11,809 nt of DNA from Sediminibacterium ginsengisoli. GTDB lineage: Bacteria; Bacteroidota; Bacteroidia; Chitinophagales; Chitinophagaceae. Position numbers and translations under genes: made by a program. The notes under the pieces are model-generated. The model was not told where the DNA came from. It saw nothing but the letters and a program-made list of their open reading frames with translations, and did no database searches. The DNA lies in NCBI GenBank assembly GCA_943326215.1, contig CALPSK010000007.1, positions 1 through 11,809 of the forward strand, read 5' to 3'. Positions 1 to 6,815 of the stretch are shown in pieces (within the stretch, counting starts at the first letter, position 1; each line of letters begins with the position of its first letter).

Positions 1-48
1 CAATCCATTGTTTTTTAATATTAGCCTAAATTTTGTATCTCCTTAGTA

Positions 49-510
49 TTATTTAGCTTGTTGCCTAGTCCAGTTATCTGTTCTTCCAATAATGGAAACC
101 CCGATATACCCTCTCACTTCAAGAGAATTGGGGTTGATCATTTTAATGGTACAAGAGTAGGTGCTGCCATTTTTAGGATCATAAATATTACCATCGTCCC
201 AAAGATTATTTTCCTTGTAAGTGAAGCCCCAAATATTAATCATTCCAAGTAGGGCTCTTGTTTTATTTGCTTCGTCAGGGTGGTTTTTATCTTGCTTTGG
301 CTTTCCAGTTTCAGGATCATTGGGTTCTTTTAACCAAACTATTTTTCCTTGGTATTTATCACCATTTTTATAAATACGTACCATGGCGTTTCCTTCTCCT
401 GTTTTCCACACACCAACAATAGCGTCGGTATTATCTGTGGTAGGGGCAAAAGAGGAACCCATTAACAATAAGAAAACTGCGCTCAATGCGCTTATCAATA
501 TTTTTTTCAT
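49..510 (-). CDS. Exported DUF2147 family protein
   Basis: A 153-residue exported protein. Residues 1-22 form a signal peptide (MKK, a hydrophobic stretch, then SSFA before PTT), so the mature protein is periplasmic or secreted. The rest is one DUF2147 domain (about 31-149): it opens with IVGVWKTGEGNA, has the mid-domain DPETGKPKQD with NHPDE, then LLGMINIWGF and IYDPKNGSTY, and ends with VRGYIG, IGRTDNWTR. This order of blocks is the family signature, and the length is typical. The family is predicted to be a small beta-barrel of unknown biochemical role; nothing here allows a substrate to be named. The start follows a short AT-rich leader without a Shine-Dalgarno sequence, as usual in Bacteroidota. 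It lies downstream of the aminopeptidase gene on the same strand with a 113-bp gap, so it could have its own promoter. I see no clear terminator in bases 1-48. Confidence 0.9.
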   Translation of the reverse strand: MKKILISALSAVFLLLMGSSFAPTTDNTDAIVGVWKTGEGNAMVRIYKNGDKYQGKIVWLKEPNDPETGKPKQDKNHPDEANKTRALLGMINIWGFTYKENNLWDDGNIYDPKNGSTYSCTIKMINPNSLEVRGYIGVSIIGRTDNWTRQQAK

Positions 511-623
511 ACTATTTTTTATAAAATTAAATGAATTGCAAGTAGCTTAGCTATGCTATGCGGCCCGCTTTTTTACTTCCTAAATTTAAAATTAACTATT
601 TAAATATGCCTGTTTTTTCAAAT

Positions 624-2024
624 TTATTTTTTAAATATACTTTTCTCTTTAGCCATTTTTTCAATAGCCTCTACTGTACGAGGAGACCCTGCAGATAAAT
701 TTTTATTGCCTGTTTCAGTAATTAAAATATCATCTTCAATTCTTACACCAATGCTCCACCATTTTTTATCGCAATTACTTCCTGGTGGGATATAAATTCC
801 AGGTTCCACAGTTAAGACCACGCCTGGTAATAAAGTACGCGGTCCCATATCGTGTACATCTAATCCTAAATGATGTGAAGTGCCATGCGGAAAATATTTT
901 CTGGCCTCTGCTTCATTAGCAGCAATACCTAATTTTATTAAACCTTCGTTCACCACTTTTCTAGCAGCGGCATCTACCACACCGAAAGGCGCACCAGGCA
1001 TACAGGCAGCAATGCCCGCGTCTTGTGCTTTTAATACTAATTCATAAATAATCTTTTGAGCGGGGGTGAATTTTCCATTAGCAGGCACAGTTCTAGTGAC
1101 GTCTGCACTATAGCCATGGTATTCTGCAGCGCAATCGCTTAAAAGCAATTCACCATCATTCATCAATTTTAAATTGGTGACATAATGCAGTACGCAAGCA
1201 TTTTCTGCAGCCCCATTAATACTAGGGTAGCCAGGGTATTCAGAACCATTGGCTTTAAAATGATATTCCATAATGGCCTGTGCTTGGTATTCAGTCATAC
1301 CAGGCTTAATGGCACGCATTACATCGTTATGTCCTTCACAGCTAATAGCCACGGCCTTCGCAATTAAAGCAATTTCTTCTGGTTGTTTGATACCACGAAG
1401 GCTGCTTAATATCATTTGAGTACTTCTTGTAGCAATAGGTTTGTTTTGTGTATTGATAATACTATCTACAATAGAAGCCATTCTAGCAAGTGGGTCCTCT
1501 GCTCTTTTATATTTTGAAAAAATACCCTCCCCGCGATAAGCAGTAAAAACAGAATCAATACTATTAAAATCGATGGTATTCGCCGTGAACTGATCGTTAA
1601 TGAAAACATTATCCATTTTATATTTGGCTTTCACACCTTCTGCACCTAAAATTTTCCCTGTCCATAACTCTTTTTGTGGATCACGATTTTTGACAAATAT
1701 AAATTCAGTACCTGTTTTATTTAAAATAGTAACAGGTTGCTTGAATAATAATAATAGCGCATCCGATTCTTCTAAACCTGTAAAGTAGTAGAAGTTTTTA
1801 TTTTGTGCATATTGAAAATCGGTATCGTTTGATCTTACACGCACTTGAGAAGCGAAGAAAATACCCACGCCATTTGCCGACAATTTTTCTTTGAATGCAG
1901 CACGACGACCCGCATGAAATTCAGGACTTAAATAGTCGTTAGGGTACTGCGTAGTCTGCTGAGCTACAGTGCATAAAGGGGCTACTAGGATAAGTAACCA
2001 AGAAAGGATTCTTTTTCTGTTCAT
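624..2024 (-). CDS. pepP: Secreted Xaa-Pro aminopeptidase (peptidase M24B)
   Basis: A 466-residue metallo-aminopeptidase that removes an N-terminal residue preceding proline. A signal peptide (about 1-21, ending TVA before QQT) predicts export, so it probably acts on peptides in the periplasm. Residues 33-195 form the N-terminal aminopeptidase-P domain. Residues 210-455 form the creatinase/pita-bread catalytic domain. By alignment to E. coli PepP the dinuclear metal ligands are all present: D297 and D308 (SDCAAEYHGYSADVTR), H384 (HGTSHH), E407 (TVEPGIY) and E430 (VRIEDD). The catalytic histidines fit H280 (VLHY) and H391 (LDVHD). It is therefore expected to be active. E. coli PepP is cytoplasmic; exported versions are common in Bacteroidota. 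A Cys at 18 (PLC) is not a convincing lipobox. It is divergent from the DUF1080 gene across a 161-bp gap, in which I could not identify a good promoter for this strand. Confidence 0.93.
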   Translation of the reverse strand: MNRKRILSWLLILVAPLCTVAQQTTQYPNDYLSPEFHAGRRAAFKEKLSANGVGIFFASQVRVRSNDTDFQYAQNKNFYYFTGLEESDALLLLFKQPVTILNKTGTEFIFVKNRDPQKELWTGKILGAEGVKAKYKMDNVFINDQFTANTIDFNSIDSVFTAYRGEGIFSKYKRAEDPLARMASIVDSIINTQNKPIATRSTQMILSSLRGIKQPEEIALIAKAVAISCEGHNDVMRAIKPGMTEYQAQAIMEYHFKANGSEYPGYPSINGAAENACVLHYVTNLKLMNDGELLLSDCAAEYHGYSADVTRTVPANGKFTPAQKIIYELVLKAQDAGIAACMPGAPFGVVDAAARKVVNEGLIKLGIAANEAEARKYFPHGTSHHLGLDVHDMGPRTLLPGVVLTVEPGIYIPPGSNCDKKWWSIGVRIEDDILITETGNKNLSAGSPRTVEAIEKMAKEKSIFKK

Positions 2025-2165
2025 TATTGTAAATTTTACGTCTTAAAGCTAATTGTTTTTTGAGAATATAAAAAGAAAAGATAGGTGCCACTTATCAAAA
2101 TTTAAATATTTATGGAGGATACTTAGCTATATTTTCTTACATTTAGTATGTCATTTTTTACCTTA

Positions 2166-2173
2166 TATATTTA
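2166..2173 (+). promoter_or_regulatory. Possible -7 element for the DUF1080 gene
   Basis: TATATTTA fits the Bacteroidota -7 consensus TAnnTTTG except for the last base. It lies 12 bases before the ATG, which would give a leader of about 8 bases. No TTG is seen at the expected -33 distance. The region is AT-rich, so a chance match is possible. Confidence 0.3.
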
Positions 2174-2185
2174 ATTTACATTGAT

Positions 2186-3127
2186 ATGAAAAAGTATTTT
2201 TTCTTAGTATTAGTAGGGCTTATTGCTTCTGTTACGAATAATCAAGTAATGGCGCAGGGGACTAAAGCAGTGCCCATTGAAGGAAGATGGGATTTGACCG
2301 TGGATTTTAAAGGAGGCAAGGCCGCTTCATGGTTGGAAGTAAGACATTCAGGCCCCAAAACCTTAACAGGACATTTTGTTTGGGAATCGGGTAGTGCGCG
2401 TCCTATTTCAGAAGTATTTTTCAAAGAAGGAAAAGTAAAATTTCAGATACCTACACAATTTGATGCGAGTGATAAAGAAATGTTTTTTGAAGCAACCATT
2501 GTGGATGATAAATTAGTCGGCACTATAATTAGTCCTTTAGGTAAAACCTTCGCCTTTACAGGCGTGAGAGCTCCTAGGCTTATTTCAAATAAAAAACCTA
2601 TTTGGGGAAAACCTATACAAATATTCAATGGAAAAAATTTAGAGGGATGGCAGGCCATGGGTAAGAATCAATGGGTGGCTGAGAATGGAGTTTTAAAAAG
2701 TCCAGCATCTGGTTCGAATATTAGAACGGTAGAAACATTTAATGATTTTAAATTGCATATTGAATTTCGTTACCCTAAACAAAGTAATAGTGGCGTGTAT
2801 TTAAGAGGTAGGTATGAAGTGCAAGTAGAAGATAGCAAAGGGAAAGAACCTTTAAGCACTTATTTAGGAGGCGTATATGGATTTATTGACCCCTTATTTA
2901 ATATGGCTAAAGAAGCAGGCGAGTGGCAGTCTTACGATATTACTTTAGTGGGTAGAGTGGTGTCTGTTGTTTTAAATGGTACCACCATAATATACAATCA
3001 ACAAATACCAGGTGTTACAGGCGGCGCCTTAGATAGCAATGAAGGTGAGCCAGGACCCATTATGATACAAGGAGACCATGGCCCGATTGAATACAGGAAT
3101 ATTATTATTACGCCTGCAAAAAACTAA
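2186..3127 (+). CDS. Exported DUF1080 (3-keto-disaccharide hydrolase family) protein with extra N-terminal beta domain
   Basis: A 313-residue exported protein. The signal peptide covers about 1-24 (MKKYFF..., VMAQ before GTK). Residues 29-130 form a beta-rich domain that opens with IEGRWDLTVDF and ends with FTGVRAP; I read it as lipocalin-like, but this is inference. Residues 140-311 match the DUF1080 / PF06439 fold, a concanavalin A-like jelly roll: IFNGKNLEGW, WVAENGVL, DFKLHIEFRYP, SNSGVYLRGRYEVQV, EWQSYDITLVG, VVLNG and a C-terminal IMIQGDHGPIEYRNI. Characterised members of this family hydrolyse 3-keto-glycosides or bind glycans, so a role in periplasmic carbohydrate processing is likely; the substrate is unknown. 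No sugar dehydrogenase or TonB-dependent receptor gene lies next to it, so the context does not help. The gene is monocistronic: a divergent gene precedes it and a strong terminator follows directly. Confidence 0.85.
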   Translation: MKKYFFLVLVGLIASVTNNQVMAQGTKAVPIEGRWDLTVDFKGGKAASWLEVRHSGPKTLTGHFVWESGSARPISEVFFKEGKVKFQIPTQFDASDKEMFFEATIVDDKLVGTIISPLGKTFAFTGVRAPRLISNKKPIWGKPIQIFNGKNLEGWQAMGKNQWVAENGVLKSPASGSNIRTVETFNDFKLHIEFRYPKQSNSGVYLRGRYEVQVEDSKGKEPLSTYLGGVYGFIDPLFNMAKEAGEWQSYDITLVGRVVSVVLNGTTIIYNQQIPGVTGGALDSNEGEPGPIMIQGDHGPIEYRNIIITPAKN

Positions 3128-3129
3128 TT

Positions 3130-3163
3130 AAAAAGCCCCCCGAAATATCGAGGGGCTTTTTTT
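3130..3163. terminator. Bidirectional intrinsic terminator between the DUF1080 and nitroreductase genes
   Basis: The stem pairs GCCCC and CGA (3135-3143) with TCG and GGGGC (3148-3156). There is one C-A mismatch in the arm, and the loop is AATA. It is flanked by an A tract on the left and seven T residues on the right (3157-3163). It begins two bases after the DUF1080 stop codon and faces the converging nitroreductase gene, so it can end transcription from both sides. Confidence 0.85.
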
Positions 3164-3207
3164 ATACTTTATATTTAAGTACTCATTTATTTATTAGCGT
3201 TCAACTA

Positions 3208-3930
3208 TTAACGTTCAAATACAACTTCTTCATAAGGTACTCTGAATCGAGGGCCCCAAACACCTTGCTCTGTTCCTTTGCCCACAGCAATAATCATATT
3301 TATTTCAGCCCCTGCTGGAAGCTTCAATGCTTTTTTAACTCTTATTTGATCAAAGCCTTCCATCGGACAAGATTCAAATCCTTCTACAGCAATAGACAAC
3401 ATAAATGTTTGAGCTGCTAAGGCACAAGACTTATGCACGGTAATTCTTTGATCGGCTTCACCACCAAAACGCATGAATGGTTTTGAAATACCCATAAAAA
3501 AACTAATACATCTTCTTACGAAAGCAAAAAATCCAAAAATATCAGATCTATAAGCAAGGGGCATTAATTTACCGTAGTAGTCTAATCCTCTTTTCTCTAG
3601 TTTGGAAGGCTCCCCTTTAATACCTTTTTTTAATCTGTCGTAATTCCATTTAGCTCTTTGCTTCCATAAATCTTTTCTAGTTACAAAAACTACAATTTGC
3701 TTGGCAGTTTTAGCAGCAGACTGGCCTAAGCATAAAGCCTCGTATTTTTTCTTTTCCTGCTCATCTTTAATCCAATAAAATTCCCAAAGTTGCATATTGC
3801 TACTATTAGGAGATAGAATAGCGCGCTCTATACTTTTTTTAATCACTTCGTCGGGCACTTCCACTAGGGGGTCAAATCTTCGGTTTGATCGACGACGATC
3901 AATTATTGCTTGAAATTCGCTTGAATACAT
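3208..3930 (-). CDS. Nitroreductase family FMN-dependent oxidoreductase
   Basis: A 240-residue protein of the nitroreductase family, whose members bind FMN and reduce nitro, quinone or related substrates with NAD(P)H. The N-terminal RRRSNRRFD (12-20) is the usual phosphate-binding Arg cluster. SPNSSNMQLWEF (40-51) is the flavin-binding loop. The C-terminal region has CALAAQTFMLSIAVEGFESCPMEG in the position of the family's dimer helix and second flavin loop, then IAVGKGTEQGVWGPRFR near the end. No signal peptide is seen, so it is cytoplasmic. A hydrophobic and aromatic insert at about 125-155 (FGFFAF, CISFFMGISKPF) is longer than in compact nitroreductases and may cap the active site. The physiological substrate cannot be told. 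The gene is divergent from the serine hydrolase gene, with a 16-bp dyad in the 80-bp gap. No clear promoter motif was found. Confidence 0.87.
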   Translation of the reverse strand: MYSSEFQAIIDRRRSNRRFDPLVEVPDEVIKKSIERAILSPNSSNMQLWEFYWIKDEQEKKKYEALCLGQSAAKTAKQIVVFVTRKDLWKQRAKWNYDRLKKGIKGEPSKLEKRGLDYYGKLMPLAYRSDIFGFFAFVRRCISFFMGISKPFMRFGGEADQRITVHKSCALAAQTFMLSIAVEGFESCPMEGFDQIRVKKALKLPAGAEINMIIAVGKGTEQGVWGPRFRVPYEEVVFER

Positions 3931-3964
3931 TTTATTACAGTTAATTTATTTAATTTTATAGTAG

Positions 3965-3980
3965 CGCTTCTAAAGAAGCG
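3965..3980. promoter_or_regulatory. Perfect 7-2-7 inverted repeat between divergent genes
   Basis: CGCTTCT and AGAAGCG flank a central AA. The repeat sits in the 80-bp gap between the nitroreductase and serine hydrolase genes. It is GC-richer than its surroundings, which suggests it is constrained. It could be an operator for a dimeric regulator of both genes. It could instead be a short RNA hairpin (6-bp stem, TAAA loop) in the 5' leader of the serine hydrolase mRNA. There is no T tract after it, so it is not a terminator in the plus direction. Confidence 0.5.
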
Positions 3981-4010
3981 GATTGCAAATAAACCAAACT
4001 TTTTCTAACT

Positions 4011-5159
4011 ATGCTAAAAAAAATTGCCATTGGCCTTGTACTAATCATAATTGTATTAGGCGGCCTATCTATAACTCCACAATTTGCACATTTAAAAAAC
4101 TTTGCATCATGGGGTGTGCACACTATTCACGATTATAAAACCCATCCCACACGCTTGGTGCCAAGTGGGGGCAAGCCACAATATTGGCCTTTGGACTCTA
4201 GTTATAATAAAATGGTTATTTCAGATTCACTATTGGCCATCATGGACTCCAACGATACGCATGCTTTTTTAGTCATTCAAGATGGTAAATTAATTTATGA
4301 AAAGTATTGGGATGGCTATACACCCACTACTTTAAGTGGATCCTTTTCTGCTGCAAAAAGTATTATCTCCTTATTAATTGGTATTGCAGTGGATGAAGGA
4401 AAAATAAAATCTATAGAAGAGCCAGTAGGTAATTATGTGCCTCATTTTAAAACAAGCGGTTTAGAAAAAATTCGTATCAAAGATTTATTAACCATGAGTT
4501 CTGGTACCAATTATTATGAATTTGATAAAGGCTATTTTAGTTTGAATGCTTATGGTTATTATGGAGATGACGAAGAATTTATGATTAGCAAAATGGCATA
4601 CAAAGAACCATCTGGTGAGTATTGGGATTATCGCAGTGGAGATACACAGGTATTGGGCTTGATTGTAGAAAAAGTATTTGGTCAAAATATTTCAACCCTT
4701 GTTTCGGAAAGATTTATGCAACCTATGGGTGCAGAAGCAGATGCGCTATGGCTTTTAGACGGCGCTCAAAAACATGAAAAAGCTTTTTGTTGTTTCAATG
4801 GGGTAGCGCGTGACTATGCAAGATTTGGGCAACTCGTATTGCAAGATGGTAAGTGGGGGGAGAAACAAATTGTTTCAAGTAATTATGTTCAAGCAGCTAC
4901 TACGCCAGCCACTTATTTAAAGGATCGTTATGAAAATGATAATCCAGTTGACTTTTACGGTTATCAATACTGGATGTTCAAAGAACAAGGCCATGATATA
5001 GTGGCACAAAACGGATTGTTTGGGCAATATGTTTTCATAATTCGTGATAAAAATGCAGTGGTGGTTCGTTTAGGAGAATCTAAAGTAACAAAGCCTATTC
5101 ATCATCATCAGCCAGAGATATTTGCTTATGCAGCAGCGGCACTTTCTATTTTAAAATAA
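4011..5159 (+). CDS. Membrane-anchored serine hydrolase, class C beta-lactamase / esterase family
   Basis: A 382-residue protein of the penicillin-binding, beta-lactamase-related serine hydrolase family (COG1680). Residues 5-23 are a strongly hydrophobic N-terminal segment with no clear cleavage site, so I read it as a signal anchor that leaves the enzyme in the periplasm. The nucleophile motif SxxK is S113-A-A-K116 (SGSFSAAKS). The second motif is Y207-R-S (YWDYRSGD), a Y-x-S in place of the Y-x-N of beta-lactamases. The third-motif region is probably AQNGLFGQ (332-339), in place of KTG. The changes in motifs 2 and 3 resemble the esterase and 6-aminohexanoate-dimer hydrolase (NylB) branch rather than a true beta-lactamase. 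Ester, amide or D-peptide hydrolysis is likely; the substrate is unknown. The C-terminus carries an HHH stretch. The gene stands alone, divergent from the nitroreductase gene and ended by a strong terminator. Confidence 0.87.
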   Translation: MLKKIAIGLVLIIIVLGGLSITPQFAHLKNFASWGVHTIHDYKTHPTRLVPSGGKPQYWPLDSSYNKMVISDSLLAIMDSNDTHAFLVIQDGKLIYEKYWDGYTPTTLSGSFSAAKSIISLLIGIAVDEGKIKSIEEPVGNYVPHFKTSGLEKIRIKDLLTMSSGTNYYEFDKGYFSLNAYGYYGDDEEFMISKMAYKEPSGEYWDYRSGDTQVLGLIVEKVFGQNISTLVSERFMQPMGAEADALWLLDGAQKHEKAFCCFNGVARDYARFGQLVLQDGKWGEKQIVSSNYVQAATTPATYLKDRYENDNPVDFYGYQYWMFKEQGHDIVAQNGLFGQYVFIIRDKNAVVVRLGESKVTKPIHHHQPEIFAYAAAALSILK

Positions 5160-5233
5160 AGAACTAAGATTTCAAATCAATAATTTAAAAAAAAGAATAA
5201 AAGAAATAAGTAGTGTAAGAAAATACTAGGTAT

Positions 5234-5271
5234 AAAAAAAGACCCGCTCTACAATCTAGAGCGGGTCTTTT
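5234..5271. terminator. Strong bidirectional terminator
   Basis: An 11-bp perfect stem (GACCCGCTCTA at 5241-5251 with TAGAGCGGGTC at 5257-5267) encloses a five-base loop, CAATC. It is extended by A/T pairs and has seven A residues on the left and four T residues on the right. It serves the serine hydrolase gene from the left and the miniprotein gene, which stops at 5303, from the right. Confidence 0.9.
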
Positions 5272-5302
5272 ATGAAATATAGTGTTGGACTCATTTAATC
5301 GA

Positions 5303-5455
5303 TTAAAAAAGATCCATGGCTTTTGCAAAATAAGTTAAAGTGCCAGGAAGGGCTAACCAGAAAAACTCTCTGTAAACAACAAATAGAGCAATTAAAATTA
5401 CAAACCATGTAAAGAAAAGTACCCAGTATTTTTTTGTATTTTTTTGCGCTTCCAT
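5303..5455 (-). CDS. 50-residue single-pass membrane miniprotein
   Basis: A complete small reading frame: ATG at 5455-5453, TAA at 5305-5303. The product starts MEAQKNTKKYW and has a charged, soluble N-terminus with four Lys in residues 1-9. A single hydrophobic helix runs from about residue 11 to 28 (WVLFFTWFVILIALFVVY). It is followed by RE, an aromatic segment (FFWLALPG) and a short tail ending in AKAMDLF. The positive residues before the helix predict an N-in orientation. Evidence that it is real: a good Bacteroidota -7 element (TATATTTG) lies about 44 bases upstream; the strong terminator lies just downstream; and the amino-acid pattern is that of a membrane protein, without the rare residues expected by chance. 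I do not recognise the family and propose no function. Confidence 0.72.
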   Translation of the reverse strand: MEAQKNTKKYWVLFFTWFVILIALFVVYREFFWLALPGTLTYFAKAMDLF

Positions 5456-5498
5456 TCTATTAATTTATAAATTTTTAATTGTGGTTTTATTGCTGGTG

Positions 5499-5506
5499 CA
5501 AATATA
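5499..5506 (-). promoter_or_regulatory. -7 promoter element for the membrane miniprotein gene
   Basis: Read on the minus strand this is TATATTTG, a full match to TAnnTTTG. Transcription would start near 5495, giving a leader of about 40 bases before the ATG at 5455. No TTG is visible at the -33 distance, so the call rests on one element and its position. Confidence 0.5.
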
Positions 5507-5518
5507 CCATTTTATTTT

Positions 5519-5935
5519 TTATTTTGTTTTTTGGGGATAAGAATATTGCAAGTCTACCTTCCAGCCTTCTGGGGTGGAAACGACCATCATTTTTTGAGCA
5601 ATTTTGTCCAATGAATTCTGATAATCGAAACTGCTATGGGTGGAGTCAATACTACGAATTTCATTAATTTGAATAGAGGCCTGCCTTAATTGCTGTCTTC
5701 CTTCTTTGTCTAATAAAAAATACTGGGCGGAAAGGGAATCAAAAATGGCTTGATTTTGAGGGCTTGCTAATAAGTATTTTTTGGCTATTTTAAAATCGCC
5801 TTTCATGCAGTTCTCAATATAATACCTGCCCCCATCTAGGGCGCTTTCTGCTTTCATTTCATCCACCCCCATATTGCAGGAGCTGGCTATAGCTAAAAAA
5901 CCAATAAATAGAACGAGCCTTGCTTTTATATTCAT
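5519..5935 (-). CDS. Small putative lipoprotein, unknown function
   Basis: A 138-residue protein from the ATG at 5935 (MNIKARLVLF). The frame is open to an ATG at 5974, but that start would place 13 polar residues before the signal sequence and lies upstream of the predicted promoter element (5945-5952), so I prefer 5935. The signal segment FIGFLAIASSC places Cys20 as a possible lipidated residue; the lipobox is imperfect (A-S-S before the Cys). The mature part is soluble: ESALDGGRYYIENCMKGDF and KIAKKYLL (about 30-54) look like the opening helices of DUF4878/NTF2-like lipoproteins, and the end (VVSTPEGWKVDLQY) resembles the closing strand of that fold. That assignment is tentative. It is divergent from pyrF, with 76 bp between the starts, and 63 bp before the miniprotein gene on the same strand. 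Confidence 0.75.
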   Translation of the reverse strand: MNIKARLVLFIGFLAIASSCNMGVDEMKAESALDGGRYYIENCMKGDFKIAKKYLLASPQNQAIFDSLSAQYFLLDKEGRQQLRQASIQINEIRSIDSTHSSFDYQNSLDKIAQKMMVVSTPEGWKVDLQYSYPQKTK

Positions 5936-5944
5936 AAACATAGG

Positions 5945-5952
5945 CAAAGTTA
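5945..5952 (-). promoter_or_regulatory. -7 promoter element for the lipoprotein gene
   Basis: Read on the minus strand this is TAACTTTG, a full TAnnTTTG match. Transcription would begin near 5941, only about six bases before the ATG at 5935. This decides the start: the more distal ATG at 5974 would not be transcribed from it. No clear -33 TTG was found. Confidence 0.45.
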
Positions 5953-5960
5953 ATCCATAA

Positions 5961-5991
5961 TTGGCATCTTGCATGCTTTTGGCTAAATTTG
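5961..5991 (+). promoter_or_regulatory. Bacteroidota sigma-type promoter of pyrF
   Basis: TTG at 5961-5963 and TAAATTTG at 5984-5991 are separated by 20 bases, which fits the TTG / TAnnTTTG promoter of Bacteroidota with both elements and spacing. The predicted start of transcription is near 5995, about 17 bases before the pyrF ATG. It is the most complete promoter in the window. Confidence 0.7.
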
Positions 5992-6011
5992 CATCAGCTT
6001 AAAAATGCAGC

Positions 6012-6815
6012 ATGACAAAATCACAATTGGTAGAGGAAATTATAAAAAAGCAGTCTTATTTATGTGTAGGCTTAGATTCAGATTGTGAAAAACTACCAAA
6101 GGGCTTTTCAAAGGATGCTAAAGGAGTGCTGGAATTTAACAAAGCCATTATTGATGCTACAGCTGCGCATTGTGTGGGGTATAAAATAAACACCGCTTTT
6201 TATGAATCCATGGGGGTGAAAGGTTGGCAGGCCATGGAAGAAACTTTAGCGCATATACCAAGCTCACATTTTACAATAGCAGATGCAAAAAGAGGAGATA
6301 TCGGAAACACTTCTGCGCATTATGCTAAAACCTTTTTTGAAGTTTTACCCTTCGATGCTATTACAGTGGCTCCTTATATGGGTAAGGATAGTTTAGATGC
6401 CTTCTTAGCTTATAAAAATAAATTTACCATTGTACTAGGACTTACCTCCAATGAAGGCAGCCAAAATTTTCAACAACAAAAATTAAGTACTGGAGAATAT
6501 TTATACGAATCGGTATTGGCGCAAGTGGCTACTTGGGGAACAGCTGAACAAATTATGTTTGTGGTGGGTGCTACCAAGACCCAAGAGCTAGAAAACATTC
6601 GTTCCATTATTCCGCATCATTTTTTATTAGTACCTGGAGTAGGTGCACAAGGAGGTAGTTTAGCCGATGTGACTAAGTATGGTAAAAACGAATCGGTGGG
6701 TTTATTAGTCAATGCAAGTAGAGCCATTATTTTTGCAAGTGCTGAAAATGATTTTGCTGAAAAGGCAAATAGGGCTGCAGCCGCCTATGCTATAGAAATG
6801 AAAGGACTACTTTAA
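6012..6815 (+). CDS. pyrF: Orotidine 5'-phosphate decarboxylase (type 2)
   Basis: Decarboxylates orotidine 5'-monophosphate to UMP, the last step of de novo pyrimidine synthesis, in the cytosol. The 267-residue length fits the longer type 2 subfamily. The barrel begins with CVGLDSDCEKLP (D22), followed by GYKINTAFYE (K58). The catalytic signature is DAKRGDIGNT (91-100), with the conserved Asp-Lys-Asp charge network D91, K93 and D96. The phosphate-binding end of the barrel is VPGVGAQGG (207-215) and NASRAII (234-240), with R237. All expected active-site residues are present. The start at 6012 follows a well-spaced promoter. No other pyr genes are near, so it is a stand-alone gene, as is common in Bacteroidota. 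It ends five bases short of the converging transporter gene. Confidence 0.96.
   Translation: MTKSQLVEEIIKKQSYLCVGLDSDCEKLPKGFSKDAKGVLEFNKAIIDATAAHCVGYKINTAFYESMGVKGWQAMEETLAHIPSSHFTIADAKRGDIGNTSAHYAKTFFEVLPFDAITVAPYMGKDSLDAFLAYKNKFTIVLGLTSNEGSQNFQQQKLSTGEYLYESVLAQVATWGTAEQIMFVVGATKTQELENIRSIIPHHFLLVPGVGAQGGSLADVTKYGKNESVGLLVNASRAIIFASAENDFAEKANRAAAAYAIEMKGLL

Noticed and set aside
543..553. TAGCT-T-AGCTA short dyad upstream of the DUF2147 gene, with a shared CTTAGCTAT near 2121
   Set aside because: Both are short and AT-rich, and a shared 9-mer between two AT-rich gaps is not strong enough to call an operator or repeat.
1995..2024. Aminopeptidase as a lipoprotein through Cys18
   Set aside because: The residues before the Cys (A-P-L) do not fit a lipobox, while TVA before Gln is a good signal peptidase I site.
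2025..2185. Possible riboswitch or small RNA in the largest intergenic gap
   Set aside because: The sequence is AT-rich with no stable hairpin series, no terminator and no conserved riboswitch core that I can recognise.
5936..5974. Longer N-terminus for the lipoprotein (start at 5974)
   Set aside because: It would put polar residues before the signal sequence, and it begins upstream of the predicted -7 element.
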